Shown here: in pieces, positions 1-12,273 of the stretch | Layout of the letters: each line of letters begins with the position of its first letter | Position numbering within the stretch: the first letter of the stretch is position 1 | NCBI GenBank assembly: GCA_036583965.1 | Contig: JAZBQD010000001.1 | Coordinates: 24,896,597 to 24,960,596, forward strand | DNA: 64,000 nucleotides | Direction of reading: 5' to 3' | DNA from: Prunella strophiata | Lineage: Eukaryota > Chordata > Aves > Passeriformes > Prunellidae | Translations under genes and position numbers: made by a program | The notes under the pieces: model-generated | What the model was told of the DNA's origin: nothing | Databases searched by the model: none | The model's input: only the letters and a program-made list of their open reading frames with translations

Positions 1-2899
1 CAGAGAACTCCTGTGATAGGGAATTACACAAAACCAGAATAAAACTAAAATCAATCCCTCTCTCCTCCCCAGGAAACAATCCCTCCACACACAACAAAAT
101 AAAGAGCTTGTTTATTGAGAATGTTTATAGCTATTTGTGTTGGGATATTTACAATTATGGTGACTGGTTTAAGTTTCCATAAGGCAAATAAATGCTTGAG
201 CTAAAAATTCTTGTAAAGGCAGAATTCACTTCTTCTCACACCTGTGCCACCTGCTTTATCTGTATTTATACACATGTGCCATATTTATATCTTTTCCCAG
301 ACAGTTCTTATTATTACCACCAACTAGGGTTGGAGAAGGAAAGTGCAGATGATGAAATAAATTGGAGTGTAGGATGAAAATTCTGCTTTTTCATAGGAAA
401 GCTGTCAGATGGATTAATGGCTGGGCTGAGCCAAATAGCTCCATTATCAGATCAGATAAAGACCTCTCCCCTCCCTGGCTAAAATAATTGAGAAAGGGGG
501 CTCTGATATGGATTTTGTGAGAGATGAACTCCTTGAGAGTAAATTAAAGACAGGATAATAGAGTTCCTCACCACGCATGTGTAACCACTACTCTGATAAA
601 TTGGCATGAATGTAATCTTATATAGGCCAGCAACATCCAGGTCTGTCAAAAACCCAGATATATCTGTGTCTATCAATACAGATGTGTTTTATTTTCTTGC
701 AGGACTGGGAAGGGAGCTACAGAGTGCATGAATGAAATGGAAAATCACTGCAGTGGGTATGCCATACCCACACAGGCAGAAAACTCCATTATCTTCCACT
801 CAACCATAAATAATACTTTTGTTCAGGAAAAAAGTGTGTGTGTGTGCAATGTGCAATAACCTCTCCCAGCCTAGCACAAGGAACATGGGAAAGAAAGCAA
901 AGCAATGAAGGGAATGAGCTCAGAGTCCCATTCTGGGGAGCAGCTGGGACCATGCTTGCCCTGGGAGGAATGTTTTGGCAGGAATTCCAACTTTCCATGC
1001 CCACAGTGGTCACTGAGGCTCTGCAGTGCCATGAGGAGCTCCTGGATGTGGGCACAGGTGCTGTGGGAAGGGCTGCTGGGTGCTGGAATGCACCATGTAA
1101 CTCCCCTGGAATTAAACGTGCCCCTCGCGGGGATCAGCTCCTCCCTGGCCCCACCAGGGCTGCACTGTGGGGCAGGCTGCAAATCTGCACCTGCCCCACA
1201 GGAAAATTGATAAAACAAAGTGAGAGGAGAGGTCAGAGAAAGTACCTGACAGGATGAACAAGACAAATGATAAAGGAGAACTGGCTGGCTGTGTGCAGAA
1301 GGGCTGCAGATGAGATAGGAGTGCTCCAAGCAGTGATTGCAAGGTGACTTGGCAATGTTCTGCAAATATTTGAGGGGATAAACATCATTGGGGAAGAGAA
1401 ATTAGTACAACAAGTTTTATCATAGGGAGCAGGGAGATGATCTGCCAGAAAAACTTTTTGAAAGACATTAATAAATGGTGAAATGAGCCTTTCAGGGGCA
1501 AGAGGAGATGTAACGCTGAGTGAGATTTTTTTAAAATGAAATTGGAAATCAGCCACAGAAGTAGTCCTGCTCTGGGTGAAAGAATGAAGGTGTGGTGTGC
1601 TAATGTAGGCAACTTTGGGGTTTTGATTCTCTTGTACACAACTGCTTCACATGGGCTTGTCCCTCAGGGATGTGGTGTTCTAGAGAAATGGTAATAACTA
1701 AGAAATGCAAGCTGGAGAAAATGCATCAACCCTTTGACAGCATGAGAATTGAGTGTGTAATCATGCTCAGCCTTGTTCAGAAGCCCAGAATAACAACTTT
1801 CAGTTGTCTGTGTGGGGGCTTTGTCCCTTATTTGCAGCAGGAATGCTCTGTGTTGGGGACTTTTTTCAAATTGTAGATGTATAAAATCACTGAAATTTCT
1901 TGATGTATGCTGACTCTTTAAACCCAAGTCCAACACATCTTTGTGACACTGCTTGTCTTAAGAAAAGCTGTTAATTCCCCATCACTGCATTATTTGTGCC
2001 ATTTATTTGTATTTATTTTGCTATTTGTTACAGCTTCTAACAATTTACACTATGCCATGAACTATAGTTGTCTCTGGCTCCTGATGCCAGTGGACCCATG
2101 GAGGATTGCTCTCAGCAGAGCTGGGTTTAAATCAGCATCTCTGTCAGATGAACAGGTTATGAGCAAGCACAGAGGCAGGAGTTTGCTCTCTGGAGCCCTG
2201 TGATTTCTGCCTTCTCTGCCTGGCTGCTGGGGAAGCTGGCTCCCTGTTTCTGCTCACCAGGTGGAACAGCAGACGAACGTGTTTGTCTGAGCATCCCTCC
2301 TGGCTGGAGCTAAACTGATTCTTTTTCAGAAGTACTTTACTTGTCACAGAAATATTATCAATATTAAGATCTGAACACTGGTATTTTTTTCTTTCATCCA
2401 TGTTCCTGTGTTTTTCTGCTGTTTATCTTCCCTGGGTTTGCTGTATGTCATCCCTTTCAAAATGCTGCATCTTCCTTTTTCTTCAGTTTAGGGACTTGAT
2501 TTGCCTCCCAAAAACTGGTGGTGCAAAAATGATTTTTTCAGGGAAAGCTCTTAAAGGGGATCTGATTACCATCAAGTCCACACTCATCATCATCAGTGCT
2601 TTTATTTTTGCCACTTTATCCATCATTCCTGAGTCATAGTATCAATTCAGAGATCCCACTGAAGACAGAAGAACCTCATGCTTGTCTTTACCGTATCATT
2701 TCTTTCCAAGCAAATTCTCCATACCATGAAATGTCTTCTCTCTGTTTTGCCTTCACCTATTTTTTAATTTTGCATAAAATAGTTACATTGGCCTTGGTAA
2801 GAAATGCTCAGCAGAAATGTCTCTTCAAATACAGAAGGATTTTCTCATTGCCTACCCTGCCTTTATTCTGTTTGCATTTGAAGATAAGAAGGGATGGAG
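1..2899. other. Noncoding unique sequence, no gene seen
   Basis: No exon, RNA gene or recognisable mobile element is visible. About 850-1340 is richer in G and C than its surroundings and carries open frames on both strands (838-1257 plus, 871-1365 minus). The two frames overlap on opposite strands and have no recognisable domain, so I treat them as chance. A short GT dinucleotide run lies at 834-846. The rest is AT-rich with stops in all frames. Confidence 0.6.
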
Positions 2900-2993
2900 G
2901 GATGGATGGATGGATGGATGGATGGATGGATGGATGGATGGATGGATGGATGGATGGATGGATGGATGGATGGATGGATGTGAGTGAGTGAGT
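2900..2993. repeat. GGAT tetranucleotide microsatellite, ending in a GTGA run
   Basis: About 20 uninterrupted copies of GGAT run from 2900 to 2980, with an imperfect copy just before. They pass directly into three GTGA copies that end at about 2993. The purity and length suggest a recently expanded, length-variable locus. The plus frame reads as a Met-Asp-Gly-Trp repeat and the minus frame as a Ser-Ile-His-Pro repeat. Both are by-products of a 4-base unit and not proteins. Confidence 0.97.
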
Positions 2994-4863
2994 CATGGCA
3001 TGTTGCAGACTGCCACCAGAATGCTCCAGCAAGCATTTCCTATACCAGGGGCATTCCCCTTTCCAGCCTATCTGACCCCTGTTAGTTGCAGTGCTGCTTT
3101 CCTCTTGCTTGTTGGCAGACAAATGCTTGAGACAAGGTGCAGGGCTGTAATCTGCTCTGAAAAGCCTCTCTGGGAGGACACAATTGTGGATGCTGATTTG
3201 CTTTCCCCTGTTGAGAAGCCAAGCGGAACAGATTAACACACTTAGTGGTAACACACTTCTGAATCTCAAGGGTTCCACTTGTTCTTCCTTCTTCAAAGCA
3301 ATTAACTGTATATAAATTTGATTCTGTATGGTATATGCCTTTTGACTGTTTTAAGATCTTCTCCTGGTGATGGTGAGGTTTTCAATAAAACATGAAATAA
3401 TTTACGTGACTGGATTACCCAAGGTCCTTTTTCCTACAGCCCAGTGTGAGTAATAAAAATGTGAGACCTGAAATATGTCAGTGATCTCCAAAGCCATAAT
3501 ATCCATGCTACTTAAAACCTATTTAAATTACAAAAAAAAAAAAAAATGAGAAATGACCTGCATAACAATCAGATGCATTTTCCTACTTAATTCTTTATTA
3601 CAGGGTTTTGGAGAACCAAATTATTTTCTATCTCCCATGAAGAGTTTTTGCTCTGAATATTCAATCCTGTCACTCTTTTGTTATCTTGCTTTCCAAGTTC
3701 TCAATTTCAGAATATTAAAAAAAAATAAAAATTGGCTCCTCTACATTATACAGAAGGAAATGGAAGGAAGGCAAAGGAAAAGCTTGTGGGAAGGCAAAGC
3801 AGTGATCTTTAATCCCTTTCTTCATCTCCTGTTTCTCTGCTGTGACTACACAACCATTTTGTTTCCCAAACATCTTCCAGCTGGGTTCCCTTTGGCCAGA
3901 TCCACACATCCTGTGTGTGCTCCCTGCAGGAGCAGCCTGGCTCTCCCCACAGATTGTGTGCCAGTGTCACAAGCCATGTCCCCTCTCTTTGTTAGCAAGA
4001 TGACCAGCACTAGCAGGCTGCTCACAAATGCCACCTTTAATTACAAATTTTGCTTGCAAGGGGAGCATGCAGATTATGCCTGGGTGTCTTAAAAGTGCCT
4101 TTTGAACTCTGACTCTTGTGTTTTGAAAAATAATAAGGCTTCTGTTCTCATGTTCACTAGTCCTTGATGTCACCCTGTCCTGGGAGGAACCCAAACAGAA
4201 GCAAATGACAACAGACAATCTTGAACATCTTGAGCTGCTGAGGGTAGGAAACAATGCAAGTTCCAATTAAAAAGAAATAAAAAAAGCACTGGGAAGAAGT
4301 TGCTTGCATTGTTTTCTCCAAAGAACACTGACTCTTTGGTTGTTGATGTTACCCATTGTAGAGGGTGTCTCAGAAGGATCCCAGTGTGAAACAGAGAGCA
4401 CCACACTCCTCAGCCTGCCTTGCTTTCAGCTTGCATGACCCACAGCTGTAGACTCATCACTGTGCACAGTAATGTGAAAACAACTGGCTTCTAATTTCCT
4501 CCTGGGTGATGAACTACCTTCTGTGTAATCTTGCTTAATAAATGAGTCTATAATAGTTATATTAGTCACCATTTTGGCAGAGTAAAGTGGAATGAAAGCA
4601 TAATGATGTTTACTCTGTAGGCCCATAACACTTTCATAGAAATATAAAGAAAATCTGAAAACTGGGTCATAGGAAAAATATATTGCCTGAGGTATGCATC
4701 TATTTTATTATCTTTAAAATATATATATATATATATAATCATATATATTTGATACAACCCAGGTGCAGGCATTACATCATGATGTGCTTCAGCAAACTCA
4801 GCATCAAAATTGACTTCAAACTCTTATTGTTTTGGGCCAGTTTTACTGCAGTGCATAACTCAG
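2994..4863. other. Noncoding unique sequence, no gene seen
   Basis: Contains the longest open frame that is not a simple repeat, 3553-4092 plus (179 codons). It has no recognisable domain, mixes hydrophobic and low-complexity stretches, and crosses an A-rich run near 3717-3730. A frame of this length is not surprising by chance in 64 kb. Short A runs lie at about 3532-3546. I see no gene. Confidence 0.55.
4719..4750. repeat. AT dinucleotide microsatellite
   Basis: An alternating AT run occupies 4719-4737. After a three-base interruption a second shorter AT run follows at 4741-4748. It lies about 110 bases upstream of the LINE remnant and has no evident link to it. Confidence 0.9.
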
Positions 4864-5345
4864 ATTGTTGAGTTTTTGTATGCAATGCTTGAGAAAGATG
4901 GCTGGAGATTGATCTGCTTACTCAGAGTTTATTCTTCAGGGACCTGCACAAGGAGGTGTTGTACGTGGTGAGCTGGCCAAAGAGTTCAAGGTCAGTCCAG
5001 AAGCTTGGCAGGGCTGTGTTCTTTCACCCATGATATTCAATTATCTTGCTGACTGGATGTGGAGATGAGCCCTTGGTGATTACAAAGGAGAAAAGCAAAC
5101 TTTGGGGATTTTATTAGTATGTTGACAGCTTTTTTAGACTTTGCTGCTGACCTTGAGTATGATCAAACACACAGAATTTTTACAGAAATCACTGCTTTGC
5201 AGAGAAAACAGAAATTATCCTGAAATGTAGGGCTAAGGGTTTTATGGTCAATGGCCAGGAGAACTTTTTTCAAGTCCTTAAAATTGTAGGGTTAAGAAAG
5301 GCTGGAGGAAAAAGGCATGTAAGTGGCTTTCTTTCAAACTAATGA
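4864..5345 (+). mobile_element. Decayed non-LTR retrotransposon (LINE) reverse transcriptase fragment
   Basis: A reverse transcriptase domain can be read in pieces. From 4870 one frame gives FLYAMLEKDG followed by LICLLRVYSS, like the helix region before the active site. From 4934 another frame gives GELAKEFKVS and then QGCVLSPMIFNYLADW (about 5006-5053), matching the conserved QG-x-LSP-x-LFN block of non-LTR enzymes, with a stop soon after. From 5134 a third frame gives LDFAADL, which matches the catalytic F/Y-A-D-D block with the first Asp changed to Ala. From about 5206 a fourth frame gives KTEIILK and then MVNGQE, like the thumb-side motif. Order and spacing fit one element. At least three frameshifts, a stop and the lost Asp make it dead. 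The QGCVLSP and DFADDL style differs from CR1, the main bird LINE. I cannot name the family without a repeat library. Confidence 0.75.
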
Positions 5346-7732
5346 TACTTAATCCTTTGTAATTTTCTTGGATTCTTATCTGCTCTCTGCTGGTATAATT
5401 CCACTAATTTTCTGTGCCATCTCAAAGGAATGAATTGTCCCTCACTCAGGAGATATTAAATAAAACCAAGGAAGGTGATTTGCATCATTCTGAGCTGCCT
5501 ACTGACACTATTTTTAGCCATGGAAGGTGATGGCTGCACTCCAGCTCTGAGAAAAACAGAAATGAGTGCATTGATTCATTCAAACATTTATGCACATTCT
5601 TAATATTTTCTTGGCTCACAAGCTGGTCACTCAAAAGCAAGTTCTTGGTGGTCTTGCTTGTTTGATTGGTTTTTTTTTTTGTTTGTTTTTTTTTTAATTT
5701 CTTTTTTAGTGTTCTTTTCCTAAGACAGCATAAGATAATGTGCCCCAAGCTGCATAGGTTCTAAAAAAACAAAGTGCAGGTCGTATGTTCAAGGGGTGGA
5801 AAGCCACAGCCCTAAATTTGCTGCTTGTGGATTTATGGGCTCCAAGTCAAGAGAGTAAGTTTGTTGTATGTTTAATTGGTAGGGATATGGTCAGCTGAGG
5901 TACAATTCTGATTTGAACCACTTATTTTTTGTACCGTAACTGTCATTTAATTATTAACTTGAGAAGGAAAAGATTAATTCTTATGGGTTGATTTTCTTTA
6001 TGCATCTTTTAGGAACAGGTCTAAGCTAAAATCTAAATCATTTTTTAAATGACCTTATGCAACTTTTAAAAGAAGGTTTCTTTGTCCCTTTTGCTTTTTA
6101 AAACAACTTAGTTGTCTGGTTAAGACTTTCTGGGTCAAAGCAGCTACTTCTAGAAGAGTCAAGCTGCCCTCATACATATTCCATTGCAGAATATTGACAT
6201 CATGTGAAAACAGTGGTGATTAATCCTAAATACTCTAGAGTAAGTCACTGAATAGCTAGTGCCAGGGAAATTAATTTTAGCTTAGAAAATCTATACTTAC
6301 TTTGAGTTGAAAACCAGAGAAAAGTCCTACATGAGATTCAGGCAATAGAACAATTTTCTTTTGAAGGTAAATATTATTTTCTCACCCACTGCAGTCATTT
6401 GGAACTAGGAGTAGTCTTTTATTCTTGAGCACCTCTGGCACTCCCCAAATTCTCTTCTTCCACCACAGTCCATGGTTTTGATTAGTGCCACAGGGGCTGG
6501 ATTTAGGTGAGCAAACACAGACTCATCAAAGTCTCACTTAAGAGGCACCAGAAAGCACTTCCAGGGTCTGTGTCCTCTCTCCTCAAGTATTTTCATGAAA
6601 GTCAATTCTGTTCTAAAACATCCCTTTCCTTCTGCTGACTGCCAGGGAGTTTCTGGTCATTAGCACAGATTTAGGTGTTTGTACAGCAGCCACCTGAGCC
6701 CCCTGAGCTCCTGGTCACTCTGACAACATCTAGAGTGATCATTAGGAGGTTTCTAGGGCTGACTGTATGGGAAAAAAAAAAAAAAAAAAAAGAAGTGGAA
6801 AAATTTTAAAGAATAAAATGGAAACATTTGTGCTTTAATGAAAAAAAAAAATTGTTAAGTTTTCTACTTTGGTTAGAATTTCCTCCATAAACAAAGTGCC
6901 TGGTGGTTTTGTGTGGTTGTAATGCTAAGGATATTTATGCTAAATCTGGTTTTTGAAATATGAGAGTCTGTGGATTAGGGCAGTGGTCACCCTATTTCAA
7001 AACACCAAAATTAATTGCTCTACTATAGGTTAAAGAATATCCTCACAAAAATAAAAAAAATAAAGTTGAGTGAGCCATATCAGGTGCCTCAGGGTATTTC
7101 CTAGCTTATTTTCTGATTAAAAAGTGACTGTGGCAGAAATCAATATTGCTTGATCTAATAAATCCTTTGCTACCTCTGTGATGACATATATCCTCTGCCC
7201 AATTTTATCCTGGTTAAACTTCTCCTAGAACAAACATTAAATACTAATTCAGCCAGGAACCAGGTGAGTGATGGACTGAGTGAAAAGCTGTTTACTTATT
7301 TTAGCTAGCCCTGGTTTATTCAGGAGTGCCAGAGGCTGCCAGCTAGAGGGGCAGTAGTTGAATATCCATGGCAGAGAGAGCAGGCACAGGGAGAGAGCCT
7401 GACTCACTTGTGCCACCCTGCCCAGAGGCAGAGGCAGCTGTAGCTATGAAAAGAGGAAAAGAAAGAGGAGTATTTTCTCTTCCACTCAGTTAGTCTTTGG
7501 ATCTTTTTGGGAGCTGGGGAACAATTAGAACCAATATAGTATCAAATCAAAATAGTAGGAATATTAATAGGAAAAACAAATTAATCTCTATTAAAAGAAG
7601 ATAAAAGTATGATTAGTGGCTTTGTGACAATGGGTGCACCCTGCATGTGCCCATTTTGATTTCAGGAGAATAAAAAAGTAGCAGCCAAAAGGCATGGAGA
7701 TAGCTTTGTTCCAGCATGTATTATAAATAAAT
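5346..7732. other. Noncoding AT-rich sequence, no gene seen
   Basis: No exon or mobile element could be recognised. Holds a G/T-only tract at 5666-5695, a 20-base A run at 6772-6791 and a shorter A run at 6841-6850. The sequence from 6978 begins with a block loosely like the end of a hAT transposon, but I could not support that reading. Confidence 0.6.
6772..6791. repeat. Poly(A) tract, 20 bases
   Basis: An uninterrupted run of 20 A after GTATGGG. No recognisable element body lies upstream that would make this a retroposon tail. Confidence 0.95.
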
Positions 7733-7806
7733 GGAAAGAGAAAAGAAAAAGAAAAAGAAAAAGAAAAAGAAAAAGAAAAAGAAAAAGAAAAAGAAAAAGA
7801 AAAAGA
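7733..7806. repeat. AAAAAG hexanucleotide microsatellite, all-purine strand
   Basis: Ten perfect AAAAAG units occupy 7746-7805, preceded by shorter GA-rich units. The plus strand from 7733 to 7806 contains only purines and is close to mirror-symmetric. The minus strand reads as Ser-Phe or all-Phe frames, which are shadows of the repeat. Confidence 0.95.
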
Positions 7807-8729
7807 TGGTGTGTTCATCCTGCTGAGGTCCTGAGAGGTCCCTGTGTGCTGCCTGGCAGGACAGGGGAGGCTGCTGCTGTGCAGGGCTGTGTATGGCACA
7901 AGTGCAGTGGGCTGCTCCAAGCAGCTTTGTGCCTGGAGCTGAGCATTTCAGAAGAAACCTCTCAAGGCTTTCTCCATGTAGAATAAAATGCCTCCAAGTT
8001 TTTTCTCTGGAGGAGCATAGCTGTGGTCTCTTAAACTCCATTCAGCCTGCTGCTTCACAGTGTATTTCCCAGAGCTCAGTGCATGTTGGAGCACTGGCTG
8101 GGGGCTGCCCAGGGCTGGCAGGCAGCATTCATCTTCATTACATCATCTCACAACTGCAGGGAGGCCACTGCACCAGCCTCAAAATCACTTGAGGTTTTTG
8201 AAAGTTGGAAATGCTACCAGTCACCTCTATCAGCTTTCCAATATCCTGATTGGACATAGACTGATAAAAGACTGATTGATAAAAAACTGATATTCTCTTT
8301 CACTCTGAGGCTCTATTTTATCTCAGAGTTGAGATTTCTTATATTTAAAATGACTGTTTTGCTATAATAGTATAAATAAGGTTAGACTAGAAAATGGTTC
8401 ATGTTCTGTAAGGATACAATTTGACATCACTAAATGATATGCAGGAAGAATAACATGGATGCATTATCAAAAATGTTCAAGGAAGTTTGCTTCCATTAAG
8501 CTAAAAAATAAAAAATATAAGAAAGTCTCTGCAGGAAAAATTTTGATAAGGAAAATTTCAAAAGAAAATGTTTTTAAAGTAGATCACTGAAAAGAGATAT
8601 TTTAGTTGTATTATTAAGTCATTGCATAAGAGTTCATACACCTGATCCAGGGACTGGGCCACAGAACACCACACTGAGTAAACGGTAAAAGAGGCACAGC
8701 TATATCTCCTTTTCCCTGGTAAATGCTGA

Positions 8730-8785
8730 GGTGTTTTTTGTGGTTTTGTTTTGGGTGTTTTTTTTGTTTTTTTTTTTTTTTTTTG
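8730..8785. repeat. G/T-only low-complexity tract
   Basis: A 56-base stretch with only G and T on the plus strand, starting with spaced G bases and ending in a run of about 18 T. It resembles the complement of the A/C tracts at 29854 and 46391. Confidence 0.9.
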
Positions 8786-9099
8786 AGGGGTGAGTCCATG
8801 CAAATGGCTTCTCCATAGCATCCTACTTCAGCCACAAGAGCCTATTTGTGGTAATTAATTTCTCCTTGCATTGAACTGGTTTTGAACAGGCACAGTGCTC
8901 ATCAAAATATTTTTAATTCCCTCCAAAAGAATAGAGAGATAGGTTTAAACATATGTGACAAATGAGTTCATTCAGTGATGTTTCTGTTCATTATTCATAA
9001 CAGGCCACAGAGGAGAGGTTTGCAAGCAGTAGCACTTCAGACAGTGCTGACATCCCTGACTTGAAATATTCTCCTGCTGGGGCTCTTCTTCTAGTCTGG

Positions 9100-9100
<1 letters not shown>

Positions 9101-9130
<30 letters not shown>
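9101..9130. repeat. Poly(T) tract, 30 bases
   Basis: Thirty uninterrupted T. If it were the tail of a retroposed minus-strand transcript, the body would lie to the right, but no recognisable coding sequence is there. Confidence 0.95.
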
Positions 9131-9131
<1 letters not shown>

Positions 9132-9482
9132 ACAGTTCACAAAGCTGAAAAGCATTGAAGTCCCAGAATCCAACTTCACTTTGTCTACTTCTGGCTGTGG
9201 CCCTTGCTGGGAGTCTGTCCCTCCTAATGAAGTGCTTGTCTTCATCTCTGCTGTTCTGATGGCTGTGGCCCCACCATGTTTTTCCTTGGGAGCCTGGGAT
9301 TCACTATTTGGCCTTTTTTTTGTGTGTGTCTTTCTTTTCACATCTTCCTTTCACACGATGGGATGAATTCTCTCTTTGCAAGTGTCTGGGCCCAGGGACA
9401 AGAATTCACATTTTCAGGCTTGCTCCCATCACCATGGATGTGTCAGGGGGAGGCCAAGGGCTGGCTGTGGGAGGCATTTCTT

Positions 9483-9589
9483 GCTTTCTGCATTTCTGTT
9501 TGCTTTCTGCATTTCTGTTTGCTTTCTGCATTTCTGTTTGCTTTCTGCATTTCTGTTTGCTTTCTGCATTTCTGTTTGCTTTCTGCATT
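9483..9589. repeat. 19-bp minisatellite, about 5.6 perfect copies
   Basis: The unit GCTTTCTGCATTTCTGTTT repeats five full times (9483-9501, 9502-9520, 9521-9539, 9540-9558, 9559-9577) and ends with a 12-base partial copy. No difference between copies is visible, which points to recent expansion or homogenisation. A degenerate partial copy precedes it from about 9474. Because 19 is not a multiple of 3, the array reads open in several frames, and these frames should not be called genes. Confidence 0.97.
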
Positions 9590-11720
9590 GCTCACCTGCC
9601 CTGGGTCAGGCCATGGTGGGAGGGCAAGGGGGAGTAACTGGAGGGAGCTTTGCCTCTGATTATGCTTGATGGGTGTCAGATAACAGCACCTCAACATGTG
9701 TCAGTCCAGCAGCTTTTTAAAGAACACAATTGCTGTTAAATCCCTATTGCAGATAACTTAGACTTGGAGATCAAGCCCAATTATTTTCTTTCTGTAACTT
9801 CTGCCACCAGTCCTTTTGTCACCTGCTACAACCTGTTTAATTAGTGCAGTGCTGGGGTTATTTTTATGCACACTGCCATTTTTACTGGTCTGTTTTTTCC
9901 CTGGAGTGCAGAAGAGAAGAGGATGTCTCCAACAGAGTGAGATTTGCTTCTCAGAATCTCTGTTTTCTTTATGGTTCCTATCTAACAAGAAGAGAGCTTG
10001 TTCTAACTCGTGTCTGCTGATGGCAGATTTCAAGGGTTTCCAGCCTGGGAAAAGAAGTGGGTTTGCATCCTCCCAGTGCATCCCCTGTGGCTGAGTGTCA
10101 TTGGAGAGGGCAGCTCCAGCTGCCATGAACCTGCTGGAAACTTCTGTGTTAAGATTATATCCAACAGAGGAGTTTGCCAGTTTCCTGAGTAGTATAAAAG
10201 GAGAAGAGTGTGACAGCATGGCAGAGGATTTTTTGGTGTATCTGAAGTCTTGTTCTAGTTGCCAACTTTATCTCATGCTCAGTTGCTCAGTAAATTAATT
10301 TGTATTTTAGCTCCACAAAAGTCTGCTGACCTCACAGAACAAGTGAAGGAAAAGAAGTCTTCTTTCCAGTTCTGGAAGTGTTGAAGGGGTTCCAATTCCA
10401 CCCTTGAAAATGCTTCAATCTGCTGACATTTTCTTTTCTTTCCCTTATTTCTGGCTATCATAGACATGATAGGTAAAAAAAGCTGTACTAGATCAAATTC
10501 TGATTTCATATGTCTGCCAATGAAAGTTTTCTCCCAGAAAATATCTTTTTAGTTACAATTAATCTTCAACTTAGGTTTCTTTTTTTTTTTTTTTAAATTC
10601 AAATGAAGTTTCTGCCATTTCTGCTACAAAACTAAAACACAACGATGAATAACTTTGTGTGGGAAGTCCTTGACACTTTTTCTTTTAATATGATATGTGG
10701 CAAGTTATCACCACCCATATTTCTGATTGCTTAAATGGCTTTCAATCCAGAAGATAGTATTAGTACAGCATGTTTTTCTGTTTGATACAGAAATTTGGGA
10801 TATGGGATATTTGACTCAAACCCAAACACTTACACCCAGCATGTTCCCACTGGTTTTGTCATTGCAAATCCCAATCATTTAGGAAGCCATGCTTGCTTTG
10901 CCTGAGTTGCTTTTGCTGGTGGTAGCATTGCTCATCAGGAAGAAGTGGTGCCTTAGGTGTGCAGGGTCTCAGGAGCAGGAATTCTTTCCTGACTGCTGTG
11001 CTGAGGCAGGTTTGCACTGCTCCCTGTGACAAAGTGGGACAGAATGCTGTACCTGCCAGAGGAAAAGTCTGCCCATGACAAGTAGCAAACATGCTGGGGA
11101 AAAAAAAATATTTAGAAGGCACTTCTGCCCACAGAGTTATCTTGAGGTCTGGAATAAAAGTGCAGGGTGAAACAGGGACTGAAAACAAGCAGCTTAAAGA
11201 AAAAGAGTCCCCCTGGGCTTGCCTGTCCTGTAGAGCCCTGAAGGAGGGTGAGAGGAGCCTTAGCCTGAGAGGGGACAAAGTGCTGCCTGTGCAGGGAATG
11301 AGGCAGTGCCACCACTGGAGAGCTCATCTGGGATGGACTGCAGCTCTTATCAAACCACAGGACTCTGAAGCACCACAGGCACATTCTGCTGCAGTGACAG
11401 CCCTCATGAGAGATTAGAAGGGTTTTGTCTGTTCCCTTGAGCCTAATGAAGGGTGAGAGACACGATCAGAACAGCCTATAAATACACCAGGAGTGACAAG
11501 AGCTGTGTGTGTGAAAGGAGTGTGCTGGCACAAAAGCCAAGAGCAGGTATGGTGCCTGTGAATAAACACAGGCTGTACCAGAGAAGCACATTCTGATCCA
11601 CAAAGGATGGAAATCTGACATGGTAGAGACAGAATGTAGCTTTTGGGGAGGAATGTGGCTGTTCTGTGGGACAGTTTATTTCATAGGTTGTCTACAATAG
11701 CAAGTGGACCAGGCCCAATA

Positions 11721-11765
11721 ATCTAATATAATTTAAAATAATTTAAAATAATCTAATCTAATCTT
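11721..11765. repeat. AT-rich short tandem repeats
   Basis: Two copies of a 10-base ATAATTTAAA-type unit are followed by three CTAAT-type pentamers. It is short and degenerate. Confidence 0.7.
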
Positions 11766-12273
11766 CTGTCACTGTCCTGGGCTTGCTCTGAGTTGGAGCC
11801 CACCAGTCAAGTCAGTCCTCTCTCTCTTTACCTTCTTCCCTGCTCCCATCCTCAGGAGTCTGCTCTGCAAGGATCTGCACAGCCAGGGACATCTGCAGGA
11901 GGGGAAGATGTCCCCTTGCAATGTCCCTTTTTGCCAGTGGTTACACCAGACCCTATGATAAACGTGCAAAACATTTTGTTTTCTCTTAGAATTTTTCTAA
12001 GAAAAGAAATTGAATGTCTTAGGCTAGGTTTTCCAGTGGAATCTTAGTTTTCTGTATGGGGAAGCCCTTTTAGCAGTTATGACTCTTTGTGTGTCTCCCA
12101 CACTGCCTCTGTGAGGATCTAATTGTCTGATGTTATACACTGATAATTTACCAGATTAAAAAAAGGAACTTTACCTGGCAGAGCGTTAGGAATATGAAAT
12201 TAAATTGATTGACTTGGATTTAGCGATTTGACTATGCATGTAATGATTCTCTTCCTTACCCTAAATCCAGTAT

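Larger units (their letters stand above)
7807..9482. other. Noncoding sequence with T and G/T tracts, no gene seen
   Basis: Moderately GC-rich to about 8190, then AT-rich. A G/T-only tract fills 8730-8785 and a 30-base T run fills 9101-9130. Small frames at 7893-8192 and 9181-9366 show no domain or splice context. Confidence 0.55.

Noticed and set aside
838..1365. Overlapping 139- and 164-codon frames on opposite strands
   Set aside because: The GC-richer block lowers stop frequency in all frames. No domain, start context or CpG island is present.
2596..3296. Frames with Met-Asp-Gly-Trp or Ser-Ile-His-Pro repeats
   Set aside because: They are translations of the GGAT microsatellite and not repeat proteins.
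3553..4092. 179-codon open frame on the plus strand
   Set aside because: It has no recognisable domain, passes through an A-rich run, and shows no splice or promoter context. A frame of this length is expected about once by chance in this much AT-rich sequence.
6978..7030. CAGTGGTCACCC-type block like the terminus of a hAT transposon
   Set aside because: Only about 12 bases resemble such an end. I found no matching inverted terminus or 8-base target duplication.
10186..10205. GTATAAAAGG as a promoter TATA box
   Set aside because: It stands alone with no LTR ends, AATAAA at suitable spacing or coding exon downstream.
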